64,000 nt of DNA from GCA-002708315 sp964460905 (GTDB lineage Bacteria; Bacteroidota; Bacteroidia; Bacteroidales; F082), in contig CAYWRM010000014.1 in assembly GCA_964460905.1 (NCBI GenBank), positions 1 through 64,000 of the forward strand, given 5' to 3'. The translations under genes and the position numbers were made by a program. Each line of letters starts with the position of its first letter. Within the stretch, counting starts at the first letter, position 1. The notes below the pieces were generated by a model. It searched no databases. It had not been told where the DNA came from and saw only the letters and a list, made by a program, of their open reading frames with translations. Below, piece by piece: positions 27,101 to 34,036 of this stretch.

Positions 27101-29405
27101 ATTTATATTGGCAGTTGATGACGCAAATACGGGTTGTATTAGTAATACGGATTCGGTTATAATATATATAGTAAATATGCCATTAACCGTAACGGTAAGT
27201 GCAACGCCTGTGCAGCTATGCGAAGGTGGTGAAACATATTTGAGTGCTCTCGCGGGTGGTGGCACTGGTAATTACTCATATTCATGGTATTCTAACCCGA
27301 CATGTTTCTATTCTAATAATCCTTTTCCCCATGCTTATCCTGAAGAATCAACAACATATATAGTTGAAATTAGCGATGGTGAGACAATTATAATTGATTC
27401 CATTTTTGTTGTAGTAACGCCTGCTCCATATACATTCGAAATATTGGGGGGAGGTAATTATTGTAAAGACGGTAATGGTATAAACATTAGTCTCTCCGGA
27501 TCTCAGGAGTTTGTAGAATATACTCTTTATTGGAATCAGAATGTTGAAGTTATGAAGCTGATAGGTGATGGGTTGCCTTTAGATTTTGGTGAAACTAAAA
27601 TAGAAGGAAATTACACTGTATTGGCAAGCAATTCAGAAACTGATTGTTTAAGCCAAATGGCAGGAATTGTTGTAGTAAGTCAATTTCCACAGCCAATAGC
27701 TGAAGCAGGTACTGATATCTCAATATCATCAGGTTCTCACGTAACACTCAATGGTAATGCTTCAGGTGGCTTAGGAGTGTATTCCTATTTATGGATACCT
27801 CCGGAAAAATTATTAAATCCAACCGATCCTGATGCAACAACTGTTGCGCTCAACCAAACAACTATGTTTTCATTACAAGTAGAAGATGTTACTTCAGGTT
27901 GTGCAAGTGATCCATCAAATATGATTGTGTTTATTTCAGGAGGTCCCCTGTTGGTGAATTTGGTAGTTAGTAATAACCAGATTTGCCCGGGTGAGCAATT
28001 ATCAATTTATGCTTTACCCGGTGGTGGTAGTGGAAACTATAGCTACTTCTGGGAATCGTCACCTCCAGGGTTTAATGCAACATCATCAGAAATAATTGTA
28101 AACCCAGGCGAAACAACATGGTATAAAGTGTCTATTTCAGATGGTGATGAGGTTGTTACCGACTCTGTATTAATAACTATGTTCCCATTACCTGAATCTT
28201 ATGCGTTGTTAGGAGGTGGAGGTTATTGTAGTGGCTATGGTGGTGTTGAAGTTTATCTCGAAAATTCCACTTCTTCAACTATATATACACTGTTCCATAA
28301 TGCTGTTTCAACAGGTTATTATGTATTTGGAACGGGGTCACAAATAAGTTTTGGTAATATCATTACAGAGGGTAACTATTCGGTAATTGCAGAGAATGGA
28401 AATGGATGTTCATCATTGATGAATAATGTTGTTCAGGTTTCTGTTGATCCTAAGCCTATTAAATTTCAACTGTATGGGGGTGGAACATATTGTGAAAATG
28501 ATCCAACTCTTGGTATTTTACTTGAATCGTCTGAGCTCCAAACAGATTATGAACTATATAAAGATGCAGTACCAACAAGTATTGTAAATCAAGGTTCAGG
28601 GTTACCACTTAGTTTTAATGGGTTTATAGGAACAGGAAACTATTCGGTTGTGGCAACAGGAGCAGAAACAGGATGTACCAACTCCATGAGTGGTGTAGCA
28701 GGCTTAATAATCAACGATAAGCCAGATATTGTAATTTATGGTGACAATAGTTTGTGTTCGGGTGATTCTATTTTGCTTTCAGGTTCAGGAGGGTACACGT
28801 ATGAATGGAATACAGCACCGCCTCAATATACACCATCTATTGTAGTCTCACCTTCTGAAACAAATAGTTATACGTTAACAGGGTATAATATTAAGGCATG
28901 TAGCGATACTGCAACTCATATTGTTGATGTTTATGATAAGCCGGTTGTTACATTATTTAACGACCCAATATTACTATCGATTATTTGTTATCCAGATAAC
29001 TTATTTAATTACGATTTTTATATGGGTGATGTACTCATCCAGGATGGCCCGGAAAATTCATGGTATTATGGAGATATGGGAATAATTTCGGATACTATAG
29101 TAGTAGTTGCCAAAACCGAATCAGGCTGTAGTGATGAGGAGTATATATTTGTTGAAATGAAAGAGCCACCAAATGCGTTTACACCTAATGGTGATGGTAA
29201 AAATGATATTTTTCTGGAAGGACATGATATTACCGTTTTTAGTAGTTGGGGTGGCGAAATATATAAAGGAAATACAGGTTGGGATGGAAAACATAATGGA
29301 TCATTAGTAGTTCCCGGAACATATTTTTATATTCATAACATTTATAATATCGATGGATCAATTATAAAAACAATTAAAGGTTCGGTAACTGTGGTTATTG
29401 AATAA
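21135..29405 (+). CDS. Giant surface adhesin with tandem Ig/PKD-like repeats and gliding-type C-terminal domain
   Basis: 2,756 residues from a TTG at 21135. ATG codons at 21162 and 21189 are alternatives; the latter gives a compact signal peptide (MPKVTISLILVVVSQILIS). Architecture read from the sequence: two N-terminal Ig-like domains (each with YQWQE/YLWQE and YRCVV/YRCIV), one GGGxYC module, then eight units of about 254 residues, two further GGGxYC modules, one more Ig-like domain and a C-terminal gliding-motility-associated domain (AFTPNGDGKNDIFLEG). Each unit has modules A (GGGxYC...SFG), B (ADAGSD...LxGSASGGSGNYxYxW, PKD-like) and C (ICxGE...GGTGNYSYSW...VSDG). The C-terminus marks T9SS type B export. 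It leads an operon with OmpA/PD40 and PorP/SprF genes, as SprB-like adhesins do. Likely an adhesive filament (inference). Confidence 0.88.
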   Translation: MKTKSRIKIMALLYRSVWMPKVTISLILVVVSQILISQPVVVTNPSDTSVCVESSAGFSIIAVNTTGYQWQENDGVGWYNLDESFTYANGEYTPNLTIIDANLALNGYLYRCVVVDLFNDKDTSLPALLGVYDPPIITYDPASQRVCKGNIADFTVEAINGSQYLWQEYNDVGWIDIEDNAFYGGSQTPDLNVYTVLGMNGFSYRCIVTNVSCPDTSLAAVLNVDPTPIVFGVLGGGEYCEGGQGLNIELNGSEMGISYNLLINGEGTGVVVEGTGQSIDFGLQQAEGVYTVIGYNQFTSCSIEMNENASIIINPLPLDNPLQGGGTICMGEEYPNVFLLNSEIGIIYYLYHNSQFTGNAISGTGYGLSFGEQQEAGFYTVVAENSITGCTSQMSGISEINILELPVADAGSDHNIIQGSSVQLQGSASGGSGNYNYLWSPSNLCVSSSTSSTQTNNLYISTIFSLEVTDNVVGCVSNPDTSIVYVGSGPLSVQAFSSNNNICSGESISLIAVAGGGTGNYSYSWTSSPPGFSSTIPNPQISPVSSALYFVQLSDGLETITDTVSVTVFPLPQSYTINNGGNYCSGGQGVEISLDGSETGLLYSLYYQQSIVDNMIGNGQQLVFGNFTQQGEYNIIAKNDNTGCMKPQNGVATIGVYELPVAEAGSNSLINAGSFATLSGSVTGGAGGYSYLWSPSDSLINSTSATPSTIPLYNTNMFNLTVTDNQGCESQEDNAIVFVSGGQIALSILTSGYPICPGDEVQLYAMASGGSGSFSYFWQSNPTGTSSTSFDPIVNPLVTTTYIVTVSDGLTVITDSVTVIVTLSPTVFMLTGGGVVCEGTDPSNIILQGSETGVDYQLLQDGAVTGMTISGTGFALDFGIWNTNGNYTSFATNSSSLCNNSMLGNAIVTVNPLPISSAGPDQLLTAGTTATLNGSAEGGSGSYNYQWQPSYLCVSPMSQNTFTQPISQTTMFSLIASDIQTQCLSLPDTVILFAQGNDLYATATATPGSLCSGSELTLSAMAGGGTGNYSYSWFSLPMGFYSSLANPTTYLLVSTTYYLDVFDGLSHAYDTISIEVLSLPVTYQVTGGGSYCEGGDGLSIGLSGSEIGVIYSLFRSPNEFIEELSGTGQPLDFGVFTQGGNYYSTSVANVYCEETMLGESIITVNPNPIAQAGENKAIQFNEQTVLLGEAHSGSGNYGFMWTPTDSLINANIQQPLTVPLGSTTMFNLLVNDNTTGCNSSEDNTVVFVSGGPFTLQLINSIPSVCSGEETQLFTLASGGTGNYTYLWTSNPPGFVSTLYNPVVSPNVSTVYSVSVSDGNSIINDFISITVNPLPLSYFLTGGGEVCLGDQSDEIILQNSEINTTYSLLMDGINTGVNKSGTGFSLDFGVQSQNGQYSIFATENTTLCTNYMAGDISVVINPLPEADAGSDVIIPVNTTTVLSGSVTGSSGGYSYSWEPTVLCQNSHAQTTLTNPIPQTTLFKFEATDLQTQCISLVDTVIVFTNSDNLFVEASSSLLSICNFQPINLLALAGGGTGSYSYSWTSYPSGFVSSEMNPIAYPGQSTMYYVDVFDGLGYAMDSVYVHVSQSPMIFTLTGGGNYCFGENGVEIGLNGSESGLLYRLFHFPDNPVVDVIGTGAELSFGSYTEQGDYFVVANADMTCNEQMNGTATVVVDQLPQANAGDDKYVIWSNQVVLNGSALGGSGTYFYSWAPSDSVVNPTNSEPLTIPIHATTLFNLNTVDAETGCVGTDDQAVVFVSGGPLVLDAYASVDNICQGEQSQLFALTSGGSGNFTYLWLSNPAGFSSTSYNPVVQPNITTTYTVIVNDGSNTITDSVIINVNPSPGLYSVFGGGLYCDGNNGVEILLDGSDVVVVYELYNESGSTGIVISGYGDTINFGHQTNEGYYWAIGLNNNNGCQNVMEDTVQVTMADSPIADAGLDHYIDIGTSTQLYGDASSGSGYYNFNWYPDYLLVNPGVQNPVTTILNETTLFILAVDDANTGCISNTDSVIIYIVNMPLTVTVSATPVQLCEGGETYLSALAGGGTGNYSYSWYSNPTCFYSNNPFPHAYPEESTTYIVEISDGETIIIDSIFVVVTPAPYTFEILGGGNYCKDGNGINISLSGSQEFVEYTLYWNQNVEVMKLIGDGLPLDFGETKIEGNYTVLASNSETDCLSQMAGIVVVSQFPQPIAEAGTDISISSGSHVTLNGNASGGLGVYSYLWIPPEKLLNPTDPDATTVALNQTTMFSLQVEDVTSGCASDPSNMIVFISGGPLLVNLVVSNNQICPGEQLSIYALPGGGSGNYSYFWESSPPGFNATSSEIIVNPGETTWYKVSISDGDEVVTDSVLITMFPLPESYALLGGGGYCSGYGGVEVYLENSTSSTIYTLFHNAVSTGYYVFGTGSQISFGNIITEGNYSVIAENGNGCSSLMNNVVQVSVDPKPIKFQLYGGGTYCENDPTLGILLESSELQTDYELYKDAVPTSIVNQGSGLPLSFNGFIGTGNYSVVATGAETGCTNSMSGVAGLIINDKPDIVIYGDNSLCSGDSILLSGSGGYTYEWNTAPPQYTPSIVVSPSETNSYTLTGYNIKACSDTATHIVDVYDKPVVTLFNDPILLSIICYPDNLFNYDFYMGDVLIQDGPENSWYYGDMGIISDTIVVVAKTESGCSDEEYIFVEMKEPPNAFTPNGDGKNDIFLEGHDITVFSSWGGEIYKGNTGWDGKHNGSLVVPGTYFYIHNIYNIDGSIIKTIKGSVTVVIE
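22104..28211 (+). repeat. Eight tandem coding repeats of about 763 bp
   Basis: Taking the first Gly codon of each GGGxYC motif as phase marker, units begin at 22104, 22869, 23628, 24393, 25155, 25920, 26682 and 27447, and the next marker is at 28212. Spacings are 765, 759, 765, 762, 765, 762, 765 and 765 bp. Sequences are well diverged between units while length is nearly fixed. Odd and even units differ in type, so the higher-order period is 1524-1530 bp in four copies. Confidence 0.9.
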
Positions 29406-29407
29406 TT

Positions 29408-31909
29408 ATGAAAAAGTTGTTGCTTACATATGGAATTTTGATGATGCTGGCTATTAGTGTATACGGACAGGACAAAGAACACATTAACGCTAAAGCATCT
29501 TTTGATAACAGGGATTATGTTGGTGCCATTAGTCAATATAAAAAAGCACTACGCAAGACTATTGATTTTACAGAGCAGCAACAAATAGCATATGGAATAG
29601 CAATGTCATACTTTTACATGAATGATTATAAAAATGCTGCCGACTGGTTTGAGGATGCAATAGGTGATCATACAAATAATGTCCAGTCGTATTTTTATTA
29701 TGCACAGGTCCTTGTTATTGAAAATAAATTTATTGAAGCCAAGAGTATTCTTAAACGTGCAAAAGTCCAAAATCCTGATAATTTTGAGATAGATAAGCGT
29801 ATTGCCTCCATCGATTTGATTATTGACAGGAAAGTCACAGATACTTTGGAAGAAGTAACACAAGTTCCTTTAATCAATAGTGAGTATAGCGATTACGGTA
29901 TTGGGAGTTGGAACGATGGTATTGTTTTTTCATCAACAAGAAAAGAAAAAGTAAATCAAAGGACTGATGGGAGGACAGGGCAAGGGTTTTCCGATTTGTA
30001 TTTTTCAAAATACAATGAAAGCAAGAAAAAGTGGTCGCAACCTGAAAGCATGTCAAAAACATTAAATACATTGTTTAATGATGGTGCTTTTACATATGAT
30101 GATGTAAATGATATTGCTTATTGGACTACTTGTACAGAGAAACCTGGCAGTTGTTTAATATATTCATCAAAGTTTAATATTGAAACAAAAAAGTGGACAA
30201 AGCCAACGAAAGTTTCATTTATGAATCCTCATTTTAGTTATGGGCATCCATATATTAGTGAGAATGGAAATACACTATATTTTACTTCAAATATGACTGG
30301 TGGTTATGGCAAGAATGATATTTGGAAGATAACCAGAAAAGAAGATGATTCATGGGGAGTCCCCATTAATCTTGGTGAGAATATTAATACTGCAAAAAAT
30401 GATATGTTTCCCTCAGTTTATGGTGATACTTTGCTGTTTTATTCTTCGGATGGCTTAAATTCTTTTGGAGGATTAGATATTTATTTTAGCATAAAAAGAG
30501 GAATTTCATTTACAAAACCGGTAACAGTTGGGCTTCCATTAAATAGTGCTGCTGATGATTTTAGCTTGCTTATAAGTAGTTTTGGTGATGGCGGTTTTTT
30601 TTGCTCCAATAGGAATTTATTGACTAGTGATGATATCTATCAATTTAAGGGCTTTCCCATTAAAATAACTGTTCAGGGAAAAGTATTGCACGAAATAGAT
30701 AACAAGCCAATAGCAGATGCGCTGGTTTTATCTACCAATGAAGATGATATTACAGATACAATTATAACTGATCCTAGTGGTAAATATGTGATAAATCTTG
30801 ATGCTTATGAAAAGTATCGTATTACTGTTCTTAAAGATAGCTTTTTTAAGGAGGAAAAGGTAATTAATACAGCAGGTAATGCTCTTATTTTTAATACAGC
30901 TCCTCAAGTGGAGCTTGATTTTTATTTAATAAAAAAATCTTATCCATGTGGAATTAAGGGATTTGTAACCAATAAAGAAAGTAATGAACCCATGGCTGAT
31001 GTAAAAGTAGAAATAAGCAATAAGGCAGGCTTTTCAACTTATGTTAGAACAAACCAAATGGGAGGATATATGTTTGATGGGCTGAAGCCTAATACTATTT
31101 ATACAATAAAAACAGGGGAATCAGGATTTTTCTCTGAATCAAGAGTATGTACTCTACCCAAAGTTAATAAGGCGATGATTTTTTCCAGAAGTAACGGATA
31201 TGATATGGATTTTCAATTGTTTCAAATTCAGACTAAAAATGAAGTAACATTAAGCAATATTTATTACGATTTCAACAAGGCTACATTGCGTGAAACATCA
31301 AAGATAGAACTTAACCGCCTTGCTTCTATGCTCATGGAAACACCAAATATTATTATCCAGATTAATGCACATTCTGATTCACGCGGTAGGTCCGAATACA
31401 ACCTTCGTTTATCTGCTGATAGAGCAAATTCAGTTGTTAATTACTTAATTGTAAATGGTGTTAATCGTGACAGGCTAATTGCTAAAGGGTATGGTGAAAG
31501 TAAGTTGCTAATTCAAAATGCACAAAGCGAAGATGAGCATCAGGCTAATAGGCGAACTACATTTCAAGTTATTGCTGAAGGTGAAATAGCTATTCAAGAT
31601 GGAACAATTCCGATTTTACCTAAAGTATTATATCGAGTTCAAATAGTAACTACAGGGATACCATGTAATTTAACAAGCGATTTCGATGATATTCTGGAAA
31701 ATATAGACAATATTAATATTTACCAAATTGATGCTGGAACAATCTATAAATATGAGGTAGGTAACAGGAATAATTTTGAGGAAGCAAATAAATTAAAAGT
31801 TGCACTTCGTAGCTTGGGCTATAATGACTGCTTTGTTGTTAGTTACTATAATGATAAAAAAATCTCTGTTTCAAAAGCAAAAGAATTAGAAGGAGGTGTG
31901 CAAAATTGA
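29408..31909 (+). CDS. PorE-like OmpA-family protein with TPR, PD40 and SPOR-like domains
   Basis: 833 residues. Signal peptide (cleavage near residue 21, SVYGQ); TPR-like helices about 25-130 (AISQYKKALRK, SYFYMNDYKNAADWFEDAI). PD40/WD40-like propeller about 150-410 (YISENGNTLYFTSNMTGGYG, DTLLFYSSDGLNSFGGLDI). Two carboxypeptidase-regulatory-like domains about 420-590. OmpA peptidoglycan-binding domain about 612-725 (IYYDFNKATLRETSK, INAHSDSRGRSEYN, AKGYGE). A C-terminal SPOR-like segment (YRVQIVTTG...FVVSYYNDKK). This domain order matches T9SS PorE-type proteins that anchor the export apparatus to peptidoglycan; the SPOR-like tail is extra. It starts three bases after the adhesin stop and overlaps the next gene. 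Confidence 0.85.
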   Translation: MKKLLLTYGILMMLAISVYGQDKEHINAKASFDNRDYVGAISQYKKALRKTIDFTEQQQIAYGIAMSYFYMNDYKNAADWFEDAIGDHTNNVQSYFYYAQVLVIENKFIEAKSILKRAKVQNPDNFEIDKRIASIDLIIDRKVTDTLEEVTQVPLINSEYSDYGIGSWNDGIVFSSTRKEKVNQRTDGRTGQGFSDLYFSKYNESKKKWSQPESMSKTLNTLFNDGAFTYDDVNDIAYWTTCTEKPGSCLIYSSKFNIETKKWTKPTKVSFMNPHFSYGHPYISENGNTLYFTSNMTGGYGKNDIWKITRKEDDSWGVPINLGENINTAKNDMFPSVYGDTLLFYSSDGLNSFGGLDIYFSIKRGISFTKPVTVGLPLNSAADDFSLLISSFGDGGFFCSNRNLLTSDDIYQFKGFPIKITVQGKVLHEIDNKPIADALVLSTNEDDITDTIITDPSGKYVINLDAYEKYRITVLKDSFFKEEKVINTAGNALIFNTAPQVELDFYLIKKSYPCGIKGFVTNKESNEPMADVKVEISNKAGFSTYVRTNQMGGYMFDGLKPNTIYTIKTGESGFFSESRVCTLPKVNKAMIFSRSNGYDMDFQLFQIQTKNEVTLSNIYYDFNKATLRETSKIELNRLASMLMETPNIIIQINAHSDSRGRSEYNLRLSADRANSVVNYLIVNGVNRDRLIAKGYGESKLLIQNAQSEDEHQANRRTTFQVIAEGEIAIQDGTIPILPKVLYRVQIVTTGIPCNLTSDFDDILENIDNINIYQIDAGTIYKYEVGNRNNFEEANKLKVALRSLGYNDCFVVSYYNDKKISVSKAKELEGGVQN
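31891..31898 (+). promoter_or_regulatory. Strong Shine-Dalgarno sequence before a TTG start
   Basis: AGGAGGTG lies seven bases before the TTG at 31906, inside the end of the OmpA-family coding sequence. Bacteroidota genes rarely use Shine-Dalgarno pairing, so a full match here is unusual. It also supports the TTG as the true start. Confidence 0.55.
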
Positions 31910-32811
31910 TACTCCTTAGATACATAATCACTTTATTATTAATAACTGTGGGAGTTCAGGTATTTTCACAGTCCGATTTATTATTTAGCAATTATAATAT
32001 TAACTCAATTGCACGTAATCCAGCTTCAATAGAAAATAATGGGACAGTAAATGCTTACTTTGGAATACATCAGCAGTGGATTGGTTTTGAGGATGCACCA
32101 AATATGCAATGGGTACATGTATCGAATTTCTTCAATAAGCAAAAGATGGGTGTTTCTCTTAATATTGTAAATCAATCAGTTGGAGCATCATTAACTCAGA
32201 ATATTAAAGCGGGTTATGCTTATCATATTTATATTAGTGGAGGGCATAAGCTATCGCTAGGTATTAGCGCTGGTATATATTTTCGTCAATTTGATTTCTC
32301 AAAATTGAGGTTTGATGAAGAAGAACCAAATATTTCGATGTCGTCCGAAAATGAATTAAAGCCAGATTTCGACTTTGGAGCTGAATATAGTTTTAGAAAT
32401 TTTACATTTGGATTTGCATCAAATCATATTACTATTACACCCAGCAAGGCAACAATTTATAAAATACCTTTACAAAATCATGTTTATGCAAGTTATGGAA
32501 TAAACTTAAATAACGAGGTGACAGTGGTTCCGCGTGTTGATTTTTTTAATAGTGGCTCTATTTCTTCCTTTGGAGTTTCAACTGATTTCTTTTTGCGTGA
32601 TATATTTAATGTAGGGGTTGCATACCGTTCAGCTACATCTTTTATTATAAGGGCGGGTGCTAAACTAAGTCCTGTATTTCAAATACAATATGCATACGAC
32701 ATGGGTGCTGGTAGCTTTGCCAGTTATAATTCAGGTATACATGAAGTCATTTTAATTGCACGCTTTAAAAAGAGAGATTTCTCATATAATTCTCCTCGAT
32801 TTATTGATTAG
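31906..32811 (+). CDS. PorP/SprF-family type IX secretion membrane protein
   Basis: 301 residues with signal peptide (ILLRYIITLLLITVGVQV, cleavage near FSQ). The mature start, DLLFSNYNINSIARNPASIENNGTVNAYFGIHQQWIGFEDAP, is the hallmark of PorP/SprF outer-membrane barrels. SLGISAGIYFRQFDFSKLRFDE and a C-terminal barrel ending EVILIARFKKRD follow. SprF is needed for secretion or surface localisation of the SprB adhesin, so this protein probably serves the giant adhesin two genes upstream. Its TTG start overlaps the preceding TGA (TTGA), with a strong ribosome-binding site ahead, which implies translational coupling. Confidence 0.88.
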   Translation: MILLRYIITLLLITVGVQVFSQSDLLFSNYNINSIARNPASIENNGTVNAYFGIHQQWIGFEDAPNMQWVHVSNFFNKQKMGVSLNIVNQSVGASLTQNIKAGYAYHIYISGGHKLSLGISAGIYFRQFDFSKLRFDEEEPNISMSSENELKPDFDFGAEYSFRNFTFGFASNHITITPSKATIYKIPLQNHVYASYGINLNNEVTVVPRVDFFNSGSISSFGVSTDFFLRDIFNVGVAYRSATSFIIRAGAKLSPVFQIQYAYDMGAGSFASYNSGIHEVILIARFKKRDFSYNSPRFID

Positions 32812-32928
32812 AAGTTGTGTATAGCTATGGCTTCATATCTATATAGTACATAAAAAATAGCTTTTGGCAGCTTTGTAATGGGCTCATGTTGTAGAAGTTC
32901 ACTGAGTTGAAAAAATAATAGATAGGTA

Positions 32929-32958
32929 TTGATAAATAGAAATATTGTATTATATTTG
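32929..32958 (+). promoter_or_regulatory. Bacteroidota-type promoter in the gap after the T9SS operon
   Basis: TTG (32929-32931), 19 bases, then TATATTTG (32951-32958) gives the expected -33/-7 layout. No gene follows on this strand; a terminator lies at 32992-33030. The product would be a short RNA. Confidence 0.5.
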
Positions 32959-32963
32959 CATTG

Positions 32964-33030
32964 CTTGTTTTGTTTGTTTTTCATAATTGGGCCCACCTAA
33001 TTGACCGCCTGGTCTGGGTGGGTTTTTTTT
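32964..33030 (+). ncRNA. Candidate small RNA, about 65 nt
   Basis: It is bounded by the promoter at 32929-32958 and an intrinsic terminator. The 5' half is U/G-rich without long structure; the 3' half folds into the terminator hairpin. I recognise no known family. The alternative is that the hairpin only terminates the T9SS operon and the promoter match is chance. Confidence 0.35.
32992..33030 (+). terminator. Intrinsic terminator after the T9SS operon
   Basis: CCCACC pairs with GGGTGGG, with an inner GACC/GGTC stem, followed by eight T. It reads on the + strand and is well placed to end the adhesin operon and the candidate small RNA. Confidence 0.8.
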
Positions 33031-33036
33031 ATAGCC

Positions 33037-33963
33037 TTAGGAAATAAAGTATTCTAAGCCCTCTTCGCTTAGTATGGTGGGATTGAAAACGTCTGCTGCT
33101 TCTTCAAATAATATGTTGAGATCTTTATATCTTGCAGAAAAATGACCTAGAATTAATTTACCGGCATTGGATTTCTTTGCAATAATTGCAGCATCTCTTG
33201 CAGTGGAATGAAATTTTTCACTAGCTAGATCTTGTAGACTACTATCGAATGTAGCTTCATGAAAGAGTAAACTAACATCTTTAATGTATTCTAGTATTGA
33301 CTCATCATATTTAGTATCAGAACAGTATGCGTAAGATAATAGTTTTGGAGAAGCATGCGTTATTGTTTCATTAGGTATTATTTGATTTTCCGAATTCATA
33401 TAATCTTCACCATCTTTAATATTTATTATTTCTTCAATTGATGGTTTGGACTCTTCAACAAAAGATTTTTTTATTCGAAGCTGTTTCGGATTTTCTTTAA
33501 AAATAAAGCCCCAGGTCGGTATTCTGTGATTAAGAGGAAATGAATAAACCGACAGTTTTTTGTCTTCAAATAACATAGATTGATTATTGTTTTTTAAACT
33601 ATGAAAAATAAGATCAAACTTTAGCTTTGTATATGCTGCATCAAGTAGTCTTTCAATTATTTGCTTAAGATTGACCGGACCATAAATATTAAGAGCTCTT
33701 TTACGCCCTAGTAGGTGATAAGTTGAGATTAGTCCTATTAGGCCAAAAAAATGATCACCGTGCATGTGACTTATGAAGATATGATCAATCTTATGATATT
33801 TGATTTTGTATTTTATGAGTTGTATTTGAGTTCCTTCTCCACAATCAATCAAAAAATATTGATTTTCATATACAACTACCTGGCTTGCCGGGTGATGATT
33901 TTGGCTTGGAATTGCTGATGAATTGCCCAATATAGTTACTGAAAAACCAAGAGTTTTATTCAT
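33037..33963 (-). CDS. rnz: Ribonuclease Z (tRNA 3'-endonuclease)
   Basis: The 308-residue metallo-beta-lactamase-fold enzyme matures tRNA 3' ends by cutting after the discriminator base. It opens with VTILGNSSAIPSQNHHPASQ, has LIDCGEGTQIQL, the metal-binding HISHMHGDHFFGLIGL near residue 63, AYCSDTKYDESI, LFHEATF and ILGHFSARYKD near the end. Length fits the short bacterial form. A possible -7 box on the minus strand (TATATTTG, 33969-33976) ends five bases before the start codon, suggesting a very short leader. It is convergent with the T9SS operon. Confidence 0.93.
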   Translation of the reverse strand: MNKTLGFSVTILGNSSAIPSQNHHPASQVVVYENQYFLIDCGEGTQIQLIKYKIKYHKIDHIFISHMHGDHFFGLIGLISTYHLLGRKRALNIYGPVNLKQIIERLLDAAYTKLKFDLIFHSLKNNNQSMLFEDKKLSVYSFPLNHRIPTWGFIFKENPKQLRIKKSFVEESKPSIEEIINIKDGEDYMNSENQIIPNETITHASPKLLSYAYCSDTKYDESILEYIKDVSLLFHEATFDSSLQDLASEKFHSTARDAAIIAKKSNAGKLILGHFSARYKDLNILFEEAADVFNPTILSEEGLEYFIS

Positions 33964-33968
33964 GATTT

Positions 33969-33976
33969 CAAATATA
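33969..33976 (-). promoter_or_regulatory. Possible -7 box immediately before rnz
   Basis: TATATTTG on the minus strand, five bases from the ATG. There is no clear -33 element, so the match may be chance. Confidence 0.25.
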
Positions 33977-34036
33977 CGTAAATCAATTCACCTGTTATAA
34001 CCAAGCTATAATAATCTTTAGAAATTATTATGAACT

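Noticed and set aside
32808..32996. 62-codon minus-strand frame in the gap after the SprF-like gene
   Set aside because: It overlaps a well-formed plus-strand promoter and terminator, and its product has no features.
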